Assembly: GCF_024346395.1 (NCBI RefSeq)
Contig: NZ_JAGQCW010000007.1
Coordinates: 1-64,000, forward strand
Reading direction: 5' to 3'
DNA length: 64,000 nt
Origin: Cyanobium sp. AMD-g
Lineage (GTDB): Bacteria; Cyanobacteriota; Cyanobacteriia; PCC-6307; Cyanobiaceae
The notes under the pieces are model-generated. The model saw nothing but the letters and a program-made list of their open reading frames with translations. It was not told the origin of the DNA and did no database searches. Of the stretch, positions 54,657 to 64,000 are shown piece after piece (position 1 is the stretch's first letter; the number at the start of each line of letters is the position of its first letter). The position numbers and the translations under genes are program-made.

Positions 54657-55166
54657 TCAGCGATCGAAGCGCTGTTTGACGCGAGTGGCTTTACCCACCC
54701 GGTCACGCAGATAGAAGAGCTTCGCCCGACGCACCTTACCGCGCCGCTCCACCTTCACGGAGGCGACCTGGGGGCTGTGAAGCATGAACACCCGCTCCAC
54801 GCCGATGCCCTGGAAAATCCGGCGCACGGTGATGGTCTGGTTGAGGCCGCCGTGGCGCTTGGCGATCACCACGCCCTCGTAGGGCTGCACCCGTTCCTTG
54901 TTGCCTTCCCGGATCCGCACGCCCACCTTGACGGTGTCGCCCACGTAGATCTCGGGGAGGTCGCTCTTCAGCTGGGCCGCCTCGAACTCGTCGATCAGGG
55001 CCCGGGCGCTGAGCTTGCCGGTGGTCACCTTCACCGTCGTGGCCGCGGTGGCCGCAACAGCAGTGGCCGTCACGGTTTCAGTCGCCGTTTCCGCTTCCAC
55101 CGACTGGGGCTCCGCGTCTGGGGTTTGTGGGTCCACTTCCGTGGACGGATCGATCTCGGTTGCCAT
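54657..55166 (-). CDS. rplS: 50S ribosomal protein L19 with N-terminal extension
   Basis: 169 residues from the ATG at 55166. The core from about residue 55 is typical L19: [40 protein letters not shown] and [20 protein letters not shown]. The first 50 residues are a low-complexity Thr/Ala/Glu/Val extension. L19 of most bacteria is about 115 residues. L19 lies at the 30S-50S interface. The gene is on the same strand as the tRNA-Trp. Confidence 0.96.
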   Translation of the reverse strand: MATEIDPSTEVDPQTPDAEPQSVEAETATETVTATAVAATAATTVKVTTGKLSARALIDEFEAAQLKSDLPEIYVGDTVKVGVRIREGNKERVQPYEGVVIAKRHGGLNQTITVRRIFQGIGVERVFMLHSPQVASVKVERRGKVRRAKLFYLRDRVGKATRVKQRFDR

Positions 55167-55208
55167 CCCTGTTCTCGGAGCGCCAGGCCAAACCAACACC
55201 TTACCGCC

Positions 55209-55571
55209 TCAGGTGACCCCCTTCCCCCCAGGCCGCCGCCAGCCCCGCCGCAGCCGCTCCCAGGCCATGAACCCTCCGGTGACCAGCATCCACAGCAGCC
55301 CCAGGCCGTTGAGCAGCACGTAAACCGTCTCGCCCACCTCGCCCACCCATCCCTGGAGCCATTCGCCCTCGTGCAGCACCATCAGCGGATGGGCCTGGTC
55401 CCGGCTCAGCCCGCCCCAGTCGCGCAGCAGTCGGTATCCCACCCCCGTGACGGCCGAGAGCAGCAGGGGAGCGAGCACCAGTGGCGCCAGCCAGGCATGG
55501 GCCTGCCGCAGGCGGACGCCCCAGGAGGTTGCGGCGGGTCGTGAGGGTGCGGCCGGGGTGGGGTTGGACAC
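55209..55571 (-). CDS. PepSY-associated membrane-helix protein
   Basis: 120 residues from the GTG at 55571. WGVRLRQAHAWLAPLVLAPL, a first helix, then HPLMVLHEGEWL and a second helix VYVLLNGLGLLWMLVTGGFM, with a basic C-terminus. This resembles the cyanobacterial PepSY-TM group. A redox or iron-linked function is only a guess. It is divergent from map; starts are about 60 bp apart. Confidence 0.7.
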   Translation of the reverse strand: MSNPTPAAPSRPAATSWGVRLRQAHAWLAPLVLAPLLLSAVTGVGYRLLRDWGGLSRDQAHPLMVLHEGEWLQGWVGEVGETVYVLLNGLGLLWMLVTGGFMAWERLRRGWRRPGGKGVT

Positions 55572-55634
55572 GGATAACCAACGGCGGGAGGGACGCCATT
55601 GATAACTTGATTGTCCGGCTCCGACTCCCACCGC

Positions 55635-56495
55635 ATGAACCTGTTCGCCGATCTGCTGGCCAGCACCAACGGCGTCAAGGGCGGCGGCACCCCTCTCACC
55701 CAGGCCGGCCCCCGCATCCAGAAGGGCCGCCGCGGTGTCGAGGTGAAATCGGCGCGGGAGATCGCGATCATGCGCCAGGCCAGCCGCATCGTGGCCACGG
55801 TGCTGCGGGACATCATCGACATGGCCGCCCCGGGCATGACCACCGGCGACCTCGACCGCCACGCCGAAACCCGCATCCGCGCCATGGGGGCCACCCCCAG
55901 TTTCAAGGGTTACCACGGGTTCCCGGCCAGCATCTGCGCCAGCATCAACAACGAGGTGGTCCACGGCATCCCCAGCGCCAAACGGGTGATCAAGGCCGGA
56001 GATCTGGTCAAGATCGACACCGGTGCCTACTTCGAGGGCTTCCATGGCGACAGCTGCGTCACCCTCTGCGTCGGTGAGGGGGTGCCGGAGGAGGCCCGCC
56101 GCCTCAGCCGGGTGGCCCAGGAATCCCTGATGAAGGGCCTGGCCACGGTCAAGGCCGGCAGCACCCTGCTGGAGCTGGCCGGCGCGGTTCAGGACCACGT
56201 CGAGGCCCACGGCTACGCCATCGTCGAGGACTACACGGGCCACGGCGTCGGGCGCAACCTGCACGAGGAGCCCTCGGTGTTCAACTACCGCACCAGGGAT
56301 CTGCCCAACATGCAGCTGCGGGCCGGCATGACCCTGGCGGTGGAGCCGATCCTCAATGCCGGCAGCAAGGCCTGCCGCACCCTCAAGGACCGCTGGACCG
56401 TGGTGACGGTGGATGGCAGCCTCTCGGCCCAGTGGGAGCACACGATCGTCGTCACCTCCGACGGCTGCGACATCCTCACCGACCGCGATTTCTAG
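55635..56495 (+). CDS. map: Methionine aminopeptidase, type I
   Basis: 286 residues from the ATG at 55635. The metal-binding ligands are in place: [32 protein letters not shown] with the catalytic His, TLAVEPIL and QWEHTIVV. The N-terminal 45 residues are an extension common in cyanobacterial paralogues. It removes the N-terminal Met from new proteins. Several map paralogues exist in cyanobacteria. Confidence 0.96.
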   Translation: MNLFADLLASTNGVKGGGTPLTQAGPRIQKGRRGVEVKSAREIAIMRQASRIVATVLRDIIDMAAPGMTTGDLDRHAETRIRAMGATPSFKGYHGFPASICASINNEVVHGIPSAKRVIKAGDLVKIDTGAYFEGFHGDSCVTLCVGEGVPEEARRLSRVAQESLMKGLATVKAGSTLLELAGAVQDHVEAHGYAIVEDYTGHGVGRNLHEEPSVFNYRTRDLPNMQLRAGMTLAVEPILNAGSKACRTLKDRWTVVTVDGSLSAQWEHTIVVTSDGCDILTDRDF

Positions 56496-56516
56496 GCCCG
56501 GCCAACCCTGCCGCCC

Positions 56517-57251
56517 TCACGGCCGCCGCAGCAGGCCCACATAGGCCCAGCGCCCCAGGGTGGCCAACGGCATCAGCACGTAGGTGAGCGGGTTCGGCGT
56601 CACGATGATCAGACTGCAGTTCCAGTCGGCCTGCCGCAGGATCTCGCCGGCCACCCAGTCGGCCCCCATCACCCCCACGGGGTTGAGGGCGGAACGGAAC
56701 GGCCCCAGCACCAGCCGCCGCAGCCGCAGGGTTGGCGCCAGCTCCGGCGCCCGCAGGCTGAGCAGCTGGCCCAGCAGCCGCTTGCTGATCTCATACAGGG
56801 GGCTCACGGCCGGCTGGATCTCCGCTTCCGAGGTGTTCACCCACACCTCTGCCCGCCGCGCCCCCTCCCGTCGCTTCGCCCCCTCCCGCCTCAGCGCAAC
56901 CCCGGCGAACAGTTCCAGTAACCGCCAGGCGCTCAGGGCGTTCACCTCCAGGGAACGGTCGGTCGCCTCGGCGCTGCAGTCGCCATGGACGTTGATGCCG
57001 TGGTTGATCACCAGCACGTCCACCTGCTCGAGCAGGGGTTCCAGGGCCGCCTCCTGGCCCACCTGCCAGTGCACCTGGCGCAGGGGGATCGGCTGCCCGT
57101 CCGGGCCGGCCAGCTGCAGCGGCGTGCGGCCATGGCAGAGGGCGATCAGCCGGGCCCCGCGGCCGTGCCAGCGGCGCAGCAGGGCCTGGCCCAGGGCGCC
57201 GCTGGCCCCGGTGATGGCCACGGTGAACGATTCGGTCGACGGGTCCGGCAT
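56517..57251 (-). CDS. Short-chain dehydrogenase/reductase
   Basis: 244 residues from the ATG at 57251. The NAD(P) motif is AITGASGALGQALLRRW, followed by LVINHGINVHG (NNAG-like) and the catalytic YEISKR (YxxxK). A short duplicated element, RREGAKRREGARR, follows the helix near residue 120. Substrate unknown. The C-terminal LMPLATLGRWAYVGLLRR is hydrophobic and may touch the membrane. It is divergent from the DRTGG gene. Confidence 0.85.
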   Translation of the reverse strand: MPDPSTESFTVAITGASGALGQALLRRWHGRGARLIALCHGRTPLQLAGPDGQPIPLRQVHWQVGQEAALEPLLEQVDVLVINHGINVHGDCSAEATDRSLEVNALSAWRLLELFAGVALRREGAKRREGARRAEVWVNTSEAEIQPAVSPLYEISKRLLGQLLSLRAPELAPTLRLRRLVLGPFRSALNPVGVMGADWVAGEILRQADWNCSLIIVTPNPLTYVLMPLATLGRWAYVGLLRRP

Positions 57252-57314
57252 CGGCCTGTGGTGGACGTGCTGCCTAGATTGCCCCGCACCTGCAGGACCC
57301 GGCGAGGTCAACCC

Positions 57315-58421
57315 ATGTCCATCCCCCTGCTGATCGGCTCCTGTGAACCCTTCAGCGGCAAGTCGGCGGTGGTTCTCGGTCTTGGCCGCCAGCTGGCGCG
57401 CGCGGGCGTGCCGCTCGCCTTCGGCAAGCCGCTGGTCACCTGCATGGATGATCCGCTCGACAACTTTCCCGACGCAGCGCCGGGCCACCCCCTGCTGGAT
57501 CCCGATGTCCGCTTTATCGGCGACACCCTCGGACTTTCCCAGGACCAGCTGATCCCGTCGTTGCATGTGATGGATCCGGCGGCCGCCCGGGAGCGCCTGC
57601 TGGCAGGGGACCTGACCCCCGGGGAAGGGCTGACGCTGCTGCAGCGGCGCATTCACGACGACGCCGATCGCCTGGTGCTGCTCGAAGGGGCCGGCAGCCT
57701 CAGCGAAGGCCAGCTCTACGGCCTGGGTCTGGTGCAGCTGGCCCACGCCCTGCAGGCGCCGGTGCTGCTGGTGCATCCCTGGAGCGACAGCCGCAGCGTC
57801 GATGCGTTGCTCGAAGCCAGGCGCCAGCTGGGCGATCTGCTGGCTGGTGTGGTGCTCAACGCCGTGCTGCCCGACATGGTGCCGGAGGTGCGGGAGGCGG
57901 TGCAGCCGGCCCTGGAGCGGCTGGGCATCCCGGTGCTGGGTGTGATGCCCCGCAGCCCCCTGCTGCGCAGCGTCACGGTGGAGGAGCTGGCCCGCCGCCT
58001 CGAGGCCACCGTGCTCTGCTGCCACGACGGCCTCGACCTGCTGGTGGAGACCCTCTCGATCGGCGCCATGAACGTCAACTCGGCCATGGAGTTCTTCCGC
58101 CGCCGCCGCAACATGGCCGTGGTCACCGGCGCCGACCGCACCGACATCCAGCTGGCGGCCCTGGAGGCCTCCACCCAGTGCCTGATCCTCACCGGGGCCG
58201 GTGAGCCGCTGCCCCAGCTGATCAGCCGGGCCGAGGAGCTGGAGGTGCCGGTGCTCAAGGTCGACCACGACACCCTCACCACCGTGGAGGTGATTGATGC
58301 CGCCATCGGCCATGTGCGCCTGCACGAAGCCGTGAAGGCCACCTATGCGATCCGCCTGGTGGAGGAGAACTGCCACTTCGAACGGCTGTTCGGCCGGCTG
58401 CGCCTGGCGGTCCATGCCTGA
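57315..58421 (+). CDS. BioD-like P-loop protein with DRTGG domain
   Basis: 368 residues from the ATG at 57315. The N-terminal half has a P-loop GSCEPFSGKSAVVLGLGRQL and the dethiobiotin-synthetase-like ligand region LVLLEGAGSLSEG. The C-terminal DRTGG-type region is SIGAMNVNSAMEFFRRRRNM, with ADRTD in place of the signature. This is the architecture of the N-terminal part of phosphotransacetylase. A regulatory role is likely, though unproven. It is followed 39 bp later by the SLOG gene. Confidence 0.85.
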   Translation: MSIPLLIGSCEPFSGKSAVVLGLGRQLARAGVPLAFGKPLVTCMDDPLDNFPDAAPGHPLLDPDVRFIGDTLGLSQDQLIPSLHVMDPAAARERLLAGDLTPGEGLTLLQRRIHDDADRLVLLEGAGSLSEGQLYGLGLVQLAHALQAPVLLVHPWSDSRSVDALLEARRQLGDLLAGVVLNAVLPDMVPEVREAVQPALERLGIPVLGVMPRSPLLRSVTVEELARRLEATVLCCHDGLDLLVETLSIGAMNVNSAMEFFRRRRNMAVVTGADRTDIQLAALEASTQCLILTGAGEPLPQLISRAEELEVPVLKVDHDTLTTVEVIDAAIGHVRLHEAVKATYAIRLVEENCHFERLFGRLRLAVHA

Positions 58422-58460
58422 GGGCGCTGCTAGTTTCAGGTCGTTGGTTGTCGATAACGG

Positions 58461-58973
58461 GTGACCCGGTCCCTAGATCTTCCGGCCCTGGACCGGATCG
58501 ATACGCTCGCCCAGGAGCTGGCCATGCTCCAGGACCGGGGCAAACGCAGAATCGCCTTCCTCGGCAGCCGCCATGTGCCGGTGGTTTCGATCCATCTTGT
58601 GGAGCTGGTGGCCCGCTCCCTGGCCCAGGAGGGCCACAACCTGATCACCTCCGGGGCGCAGGGGGTCAATGCGGCCGTGATCCGCAGCGTGCTGGAGGTG
58701 GATCCGGCCCGGCTCACCGTGCTGCTGCCCCAGAGCCTGGAGCGCCAGCCCGGTGAATCCCGCAGCCAGCTGGAGCGGGTGCTGCACCTGGTGGAAAAGC
58801 CTGAGAACGATGAGCTGCCCCTGCCCATGGCCAGCAGCCTCTGCAACCAGGAGATCATCAACCGCTGCGACCAGCTGATCTGCTACGCCTTCCACGACAG
58901 CGAAACGCTGCTCTCCAGCTGCCGCACCGCCGAGGACATGGGCAAGGTGGTCAGCCTGATGTTCTTCGACTGA
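58461..58973 (+). CDS. SLOG/DprA-like Rossmann protein
   Basis: 170 residues from a GTG at 58461. RRIAFLGSRHVPVVSIHLVE and EGHNLITSGAQGVNAAVIRS are the SLOG (LOG/DprA) nucleotide-binding signature; NQEIINRCDQLICYAFHDSE completes the fold. Proteins of this group bind nucleotide-derived ligands. The DprA label used for this cyanobacterial family is not well supported, since the DNA-binding part is absent. Confidence 0.75.
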   Translation: MTRSLDLPALDRIDTLAQELAMLQDRGKRRIAFLGSRHVPVVSIHLVELVARSLAQEGHNLITSGAQGVNAAVIRSVLEVDPARLTVLLPQSLERQPGESRSQLERVLHLVEKPENDELPLPMASSLCNQEIINRCDQLICYAFHDSETLLSSCRTAEDMGKVVSLMFFD

Positions 58974-58985
58974 GCCCGCCGGGTA

Positions 58986-59435
58986 TCAGCCCAGCAGGTT
59001 TTCCTGCCGGGGCAGCACCTGCAGCCGCGTCCCCTCCCGGCCCATCACCGTCACCTGGGTTCCGGGGGGCAGGAGCTGATCCGGGTCCAGGTTCTGGGCG
59101 GCCCAGCTCTGGCCCTGCCAGCGCACCCGGCCCTCGCCGTTGGCATCGAAGGCCGTGGTCACCTCCGCCAGTTCGGCGCGGGCGCTGGGGGGGATGGCTC
59201 GGGCCTGGCGGCGGGCCGACCAGCGCCGCAGCCAGGCGTAGCCCGTGCCCACCAGCACGGAGTAGAGAAGCAGCTGGGCCAGGGGCGGCACCACCGGCAG
59301 CAGGATGGCGACGAGGGTGAGCAGCAGGGCCGCCACGGCACCGATCAGCAGCAGGCCATCCCCGTCGGCGCCCACCAGTTCCAGCAGCAGCAGCACCCCC
59401 GCCAGGGCCAGCCAGAGGATCGGTGGGGCGGGCAT
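58986..59435 (-). CDS. NfeD-family membrane protein
   Basis: 149 residues. Two to three helices at residues 5-70 (LWLALAGVLLLLELVGADGD, LLIGAVAALLLTLVAILLPV) are followed by an OB-fold tail (GEGRVRWQGQSWAAQNLDPD, GTQVTVMGREGTRLQVLP). This is the short NfeD type that pairs with a stomatin/SPFH protein. It is divergent from that gene by about 100 bp. Confidence 0.88.
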   Translation of the reverse strand: MPAPPILWLALAGVLLLLELVGADGDGLLLIGAVAALLLTLVAILLPVVPPLAQLLLYSVLVGTGYAWLRRWSARRQARAIPPSARAELAEVTTAFDANGEGRVRWQGQSWAAQNLDPDQLLPPGTQVTVMGREGTRLQVLPRQENLLG

Positions 59436-59536
59436 CGGCAGGAGGCGAAGGGGCGTGGCGGAGGAACAACGAAACCAACGGGAGCGTTGGCCATCGCCCC
59501 CATCCTGCCTAGCGTTGCGCCAGTGAAGAAGGCTGC

Positions 59537-60451
59537 ATGGAAGCGCTCATCATCCCGGTGCTCGTGGTGCTCGCCGGACTGGGCATCAGCGGCGTCAAGG
59601 TCACCAGCAGCAGCCGCTCGATGCTGGTGGAGCGCCTCGGCAAGTACGACCGCGAATTGCGTCCAGGCCTCTCTCTGGTGATCCCCGGCCTGGAACGGGT
59701 GGTGAGCCACGAATCGCTCAAGGAGCGGGTGCTCGACATCCCCCCGCAGCAGTGCATCACCCGCGACAACGTCTCGATCGAGGTGGATGCGGTGGTGTAC
59801 TGGCAGCTGCTGGAGCACGCCCGCGCCTACTACGGCGTCGACAACCTCCAGGCCGCCATGGTCAACCTGGTGCTCACCCAGATCCGGGCTGAGATGGGCA
59901 AGCTCGACCTCGACCAGACCTTCACCACCCGCAGCGAGGTCAACGAAACCCTGCTCAAGGAGCTGGATCAGGCCACCGATCCCTGGGGCGTCAAGGTGAC
60001 CCGGGTGGAGCTGCGCGACATCCAGCCCTCCCAGGGGGTGCAGCAGGCGATGGAGCAGCAGATGACCGCCGAGCGGGAGAAGCGGGCGGCGATCCTGCGC
60101 TCCGAGGGGGAGCGGGAATCCCAGGTGAACGCGGCCCGGGGCCGGGCCGAGGCCCTGGTGCTCGATGCCAAGGCCAAGCAGGAGGCGGTGCTGCTTGATG
60201 CCGATGCCCAGGCCAAGCAGCAGTTGCTGCTGGCCAAGGCCCGGGCCGAGTCGGCCACCCAGCTGGCCGCGGTGATCGAGGCCCATCCGGCGGCGGCCGA
60301 AGGCCTGCGGCTGCTGCTCGCCAAGGACTGGATGGCGATGGGCCAGCAGATGGCTGCCGCCCACGGAGGATCCGTGCTGATGGTGGATCCCCAGAGCCCG
60401 GCCTCACTGCTGGCGGCCCTCAAGGGGCTGCAGGAGAAGGGCGGCAGCTGA
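59537..60451 (+). CDS. SPFH-domain (stomatin/paraslipin-like) protein
   Basis: 304 residues. An N-terminal hydrophobic segment (IIPVLVVLAGLGISGVKV) anchors it to the membrane. The SPFH/PHB domain follows (SMLVERLGKYDRELRPGLSL, QCITRDNVSIEVDAVVYWQL, VTRVELRDIQPS), and then a long alanine/glutamate coiled coil. These proteins form oligomeric scaffolds. It pairs with NfeD next door. Confidence 0.92.
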   Translation: MEALIIPVLVVLAGLGISGVKVTSSSRSMLVERLGKYDRELRPGLSLVIPGLERVVSHESLKERVLDIPPQQCITRDNVSIEVDAVVYWQLLEHARAYYGVDNLQAAMVNLVLTQIRAEMGKLDLDQTFTTRSEVNETLLKELDQATDPWGVKVTRVELRDIQPSQGVQQAMEQQMTAEREKRAAILRSEGERESQVNAARGRAEALVLDAKAKQEAVLLDADAQAKQQLLLAKARAESATQLAAVIEAHPAAAEGLRLLLAKDWMAMGQQMAAAHGGSVLMVDPQSPASLLAALKGLQEKGGS

Positions 60452-60484
60452 GGCCCACCCCAGATCAGTCCCCCGTTCCTGCCT

Positions 60485-60973
60485 TCAGCTGCGCAGCACC
60501 GCCCGCAGCCCTTCGCTGTAGAGCAGGGCGGTGCAGAGAATCCCGCCGGCCCAGCAGAGGCTTCGCACGGGGGGGAGGTTGGCCACATAGGCCGCCAGGT
60601 AGCCCAGGCGCAGGGCTGGGTGCAGCAACGCCGCCAGCGCCAGCCAGGGGGAGGCCGCCAGCACGCCAGGGGCCACCACCAGGCACAGCAGGCAGGCCGG
60701 CGCGTGCAGGGTGAAGGCCTCGAAGCTGTTCTGGTGGGCCCAGTTGGCCCGCTTGCCCCAGGCCGGCAGCCGCTCGAACATTGCCCGCGGCGCGGCCAGG
60801 TCGGAGGGTTTGAAATCGGCCTGGGAGCGGGCGGCCCCCAGGGGGATCAGGCTGAGCACCACCACGGCACCCGAGAGCACCAGGGACCAGGCGAAGGGCC
60901 CACCCGCCGCCGCCGGCAACACCGGCAGGGCGATGCTGGCCGCCAGAAGGGAGCTGGGCAGGGGGAAGGTCAT
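60485..60973 (-). CDS. MAPEG-family membrane protein
   Basis: 162 residues with four hydrophobic helices. WSLVLSGAVVVLSLIPLGAA, RANWAHQNSFEAFTLHAPAC and ALRLGYLAAYVANLPPVRSL are typical of MAPEG proteins, related to microsomal glutathione transferase. The substrate is unknown; bacterial members may detoxify lipids or peroxides. Confidence 0.85.
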   Translation of the reverse strand: MTFPLPSSLLAASIALPVLPAAAGGPFAWSLVLSGAVVVLSLIPLGAARSQADFKPSDLAAPRAMFERLPAWGKRANWAHQNSFEAFTLHAPACLLCLVVAPGVLAASPWLALAALLHPALRLGYLAAYVANLPPVRSLCWAGGILCTALLYSEGLRAVLRS

Positions 60974-61032
60974 CGGGACGGGGCCGCAAGGTCTCTTTTC
61001 TAGGCTGGCGCTGCCTTGCCTTCGCCTGCCCC

Positions 61033-61524
61033 ATGGCTGACAGCTATTCCTTCGACGTCGTCTCCGACTTCGACCGCCAGGAGCTGGTGAATGCCGTCGA
61101 CCAGGTGCGCCGCGAGGTGGGCCAGCGTTACGACCTCAAGGACTCGGCCACCGAGATCGATGTGGAGGAGGCCAGCCTGACGATCACCACCGCCAGCGAC
61201 ATGACCCTCGACGCGGTGATGGATGTGCTGCGCCAGAAGGCCACCAAGCGCAACCTGTCGCTGAAGATCTTCGACCTGCAGACCCCCGAGCCGGTGGGCG
61301 GCAACCGGGTCAAGCAGGTGGTCAAGCTGCGCAAGGGTCTCAGCCAGGAGCTGGCCAAGAAGCTCAGCAAGCTGGTGCGTGACCAGATCAAGAAGGTGAC
61401 CGTGGCGATCCAGGGCGAAAGCCTGCGCGTCACCGGCAAGAACAAGGACGACCTGCAGCAGGTGATCACCCTGCTGCGCGCTGAGGACCTGGAGGTGCCG
61501 CTGCAGTTTGAGAATTACCGCTGA
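61033..61524 (+). CDS. YajQ family (UPF0234) nucleotide-binding protein
   Basis: 163 residues, the usual YajQ length. MADSYSFDVVSDFDRQELVN, YDLKDSATEIDVEEASLTIT and KVTVAIQGESLRVTGKNKDD are the conserved YajQ segments. Some YajQ homologues bind cyclic di-GMP and act as regulators. The final 59 nt overlap the convergent PEP-CTERM-like gene. Confidence 0.95.
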   Translation: MADSYSFDVVSDFDRQELVNAVDQVRREVGQRYDLKDSATEIDVEEASLTITTASDMTLDAVMDVLRQKATKRNLSLKIFDLQTPEPVGGNRVKQVVKLRKGLSQELAKKLSKLVRDQIKKVTVAIQGESLRVTGKNKDDLQQVITLLRAEDLEVPLQFENYR

Positions 61525-62119
61525 GGGGGGCGCGGATCCGGCTTCTCAGCCGGCGGCTGAACCCGAAGGCGGCAGCGAGGCCGAGGATGGGCAGGGGTCC
61601 AGGCACCCCGTCCCCGGGGTCGGGGTGGGGCATCGGTGTGACCGGTCCGGATCGTGGCTCGGGGGCGGGATCCGGACACTCGTCGGGATCGCCGTCGCTT
61701 TCATAGCCGGGGCAATAGAACAGTGAGCCATACAGAGGCCAGTTGGAACTTCCGGGATGGCCTGAGCCCGAGGGCGTGATCAACAGCTGCCAGCCCCCGT
61801 TGACGCCATGGAAGAGGGCAGGAGTGGCGAGATTCCTGCCACTGGCATCCACGGACATGAAGCCACAATCCGGGAGCTGGCAGATGGGGGCAAGGCTGTA
61901 GAGACCCCGTGGTGCGTTGTTGGGCGGCGTGACGGTCAGCCAGGCTTCGGCGGGAGGAAGGGTTGTGGTCTGGCCTGCCTCCAAGCCACGGAAGACGCCC
62001 ATGACACCGTCGAGAACGAACGTGATCTCCAGGGCAAGGGCCGCCTGCGGGGCCAGCAGGATGGCGGATGAAATCCCGACAGCAATGGATGGATTGAACA
62101 GAAGAGCTCGCCGCTTCAC
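61466..62119 (-). CDS. PEP-CTERM-like exported protein
   Basis: 217 residues from a GTG at 62119. A signal peptide (VKRRALLFNPSIAVGISSAI, then ALALE) is followed by a 140-residue exported domain with Cys at PICQLPDCG. Near the C-terminus, after a proline-rich spacer, is VPGPLPILGLAAAFGFSRRL, then RSRIR: a sorting signal like PEP-CTERM, with motif, hydrophobic helix and arginine cluster. Normally such proteins end there. Here 18 extra residues overlap the yajQ gene, so a frame slip may have extended it. Confidence 0.7.
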   Translation of the reverse strand: MKRRALLFNPSIAVGISSAILLAPQAALALEITFVLDGVMGVFRGLEAGQTTTLPPAEAWLTVTPPNNAPRGLYSLAPICQLPDCGFMSVDASGRNLATPALFHGVNGGWQLLITPSGSGHPGSSNWPLYGSLFYCPGYESDGDPDECPDPAPEPRSGPVTPMPHPDPGDGVPGPLPILGLAAAFGFSRRLRSRIRAPLSGNSQTAAAPPGPQRAAG

Positions 62120-62591
62120 TGTGACTGAGCCTTCGTTGATTCCATCTTTGTGGGTGATGGCTGGCGCAGCCGTCACTGTTGCCGGATCGTCACCGCTGAT
62201 GCAGATCTGATGCCGGCATGCATCCCCGCGCCAACGCCTCAATCGCCTGCAGGCGGCGCTGACCACCAGCTGATCGCGACGGCCGTCGCGGCGTATGGCT
62301 CTGCTGCCACCTGGGCCTGGAACTGGGGCGTCGATGAATCTCCACCATTCCGGAGATGACGGCGAAACGAGATTCCCCCTCGACAGGGTCATCTCTGTCC
62401 TGAAAATCATTCTGCTCCGTTCACCCATTGCAGCAGCGAGACTCTGACGATGCTGCCGAGCACGGCGGTGAGCGGCCGGCTGGACCCTCCGATGGTCGGC
62501 TTCCCAGATACCGTCGGCACCTTCATCCTGGGAAGGCTTCTCCGTCGTCCGCTCCGGTGTCTGCCTGCCGTCCCAGCTCTCAACGCCCGTC
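62120..62591. other. 472-bp gap without a recognised gene
   Basis: Open frames in this stretch are short and low-complexity. No tRNA, terminator or long inverted repeat was found. It should contain the promoters for the leftward PEP-CTERM-like gene and for the rightward oxoprolinase-like gene. Confidence 0.5.

Positions 62592-64000
<1,409 letters not shown>

Overview
The window is a GC-rich chromosomal segment of a unicellular cyanobacterium of the Synechococcus/Cyanobium type. The evidence is direct: it carries psbD (photosystem II D2, cut by the left edge), ycf4 (photosystem I assembly), petM (cytochrome b6f), a Ycf39-type photosystem II assembly factor, a split three-gene proton-translocating transhydrogenase, a eukaryotic/archaeal-type Trm1, and many small cyanobacterial orphan proteins. 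No insertion sequence, prophage, CRISPR array or rRNA operon was seen. Genes are very tightly packed, with many 1-4 nt stop/start overlaps and several overlapping convergent gene ends.

Layout. 1-14.8 kb is conserved housekeeping: psbD, ycf4, a lipoprotein cyclophilin, ilvH, two alpha/beta hydrolases, trm1, petM, ycf39, a pseudouridine synthase, a divergent IF-1, a helicase, the pnt operon, a thioredoxin-like ferredoxin and dxr. 14.8-45.1 kb is an accessory region dominated by glycosyltransferases (GT9, GT2, GT4, GT61-like, exostosin-like and a large GT2-GT4 fusion). Its core is a type I secretion unit: an ABC exporter with an N-terminal cyclic-nucleotide-domain-like segment and a degenerate C39 domain, a HlyD-type adaptor and a parvulin-like foldase. 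An acidic RTX-like repeat protein lies nearby in an apparent operon with two glycosyltransferases. The simplest reading is a locus that makes, glycosylates and exports a cell-surface repeat protein, or cell-surface glycan. Two toxin-antitoxin cassettes (VapBC-like at 32.4 kb, HicAB at 43.4 kb) and a visibly AT-richer block of three genes (34.4-39.1 kb) mark this region as assembled by transfer. 45.1-64 kb returns to housekeeping: cysS, rfbB, rfbD, polA, gltX, two tRNAs, rplS, map, a DRTGG-domain P-loop protein, an NfeD/SPFH pair, a YajQ-family protein, a PEP-CTERM-like surface protein and the start of a 5-oxoprolinase/hydantoinase gene that runs off the right edge.

How the parts may work together: RfbB and RfbD would supply dTDP-rhamnose precursors to the glycosyltransferases next to them. 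The ABC/HlyD/PPIase unit is translationally coupled to the 969-residue GT fusion, which suggests that glycosylation and export are co-produced. The most interesting unexplained proteins are the 371-residue internally duplicated protein at 20.5 kb, the 556- and 104-residue pair at 30.2-32.2 kb, and the small RTX-like protein at 17.0 kb.
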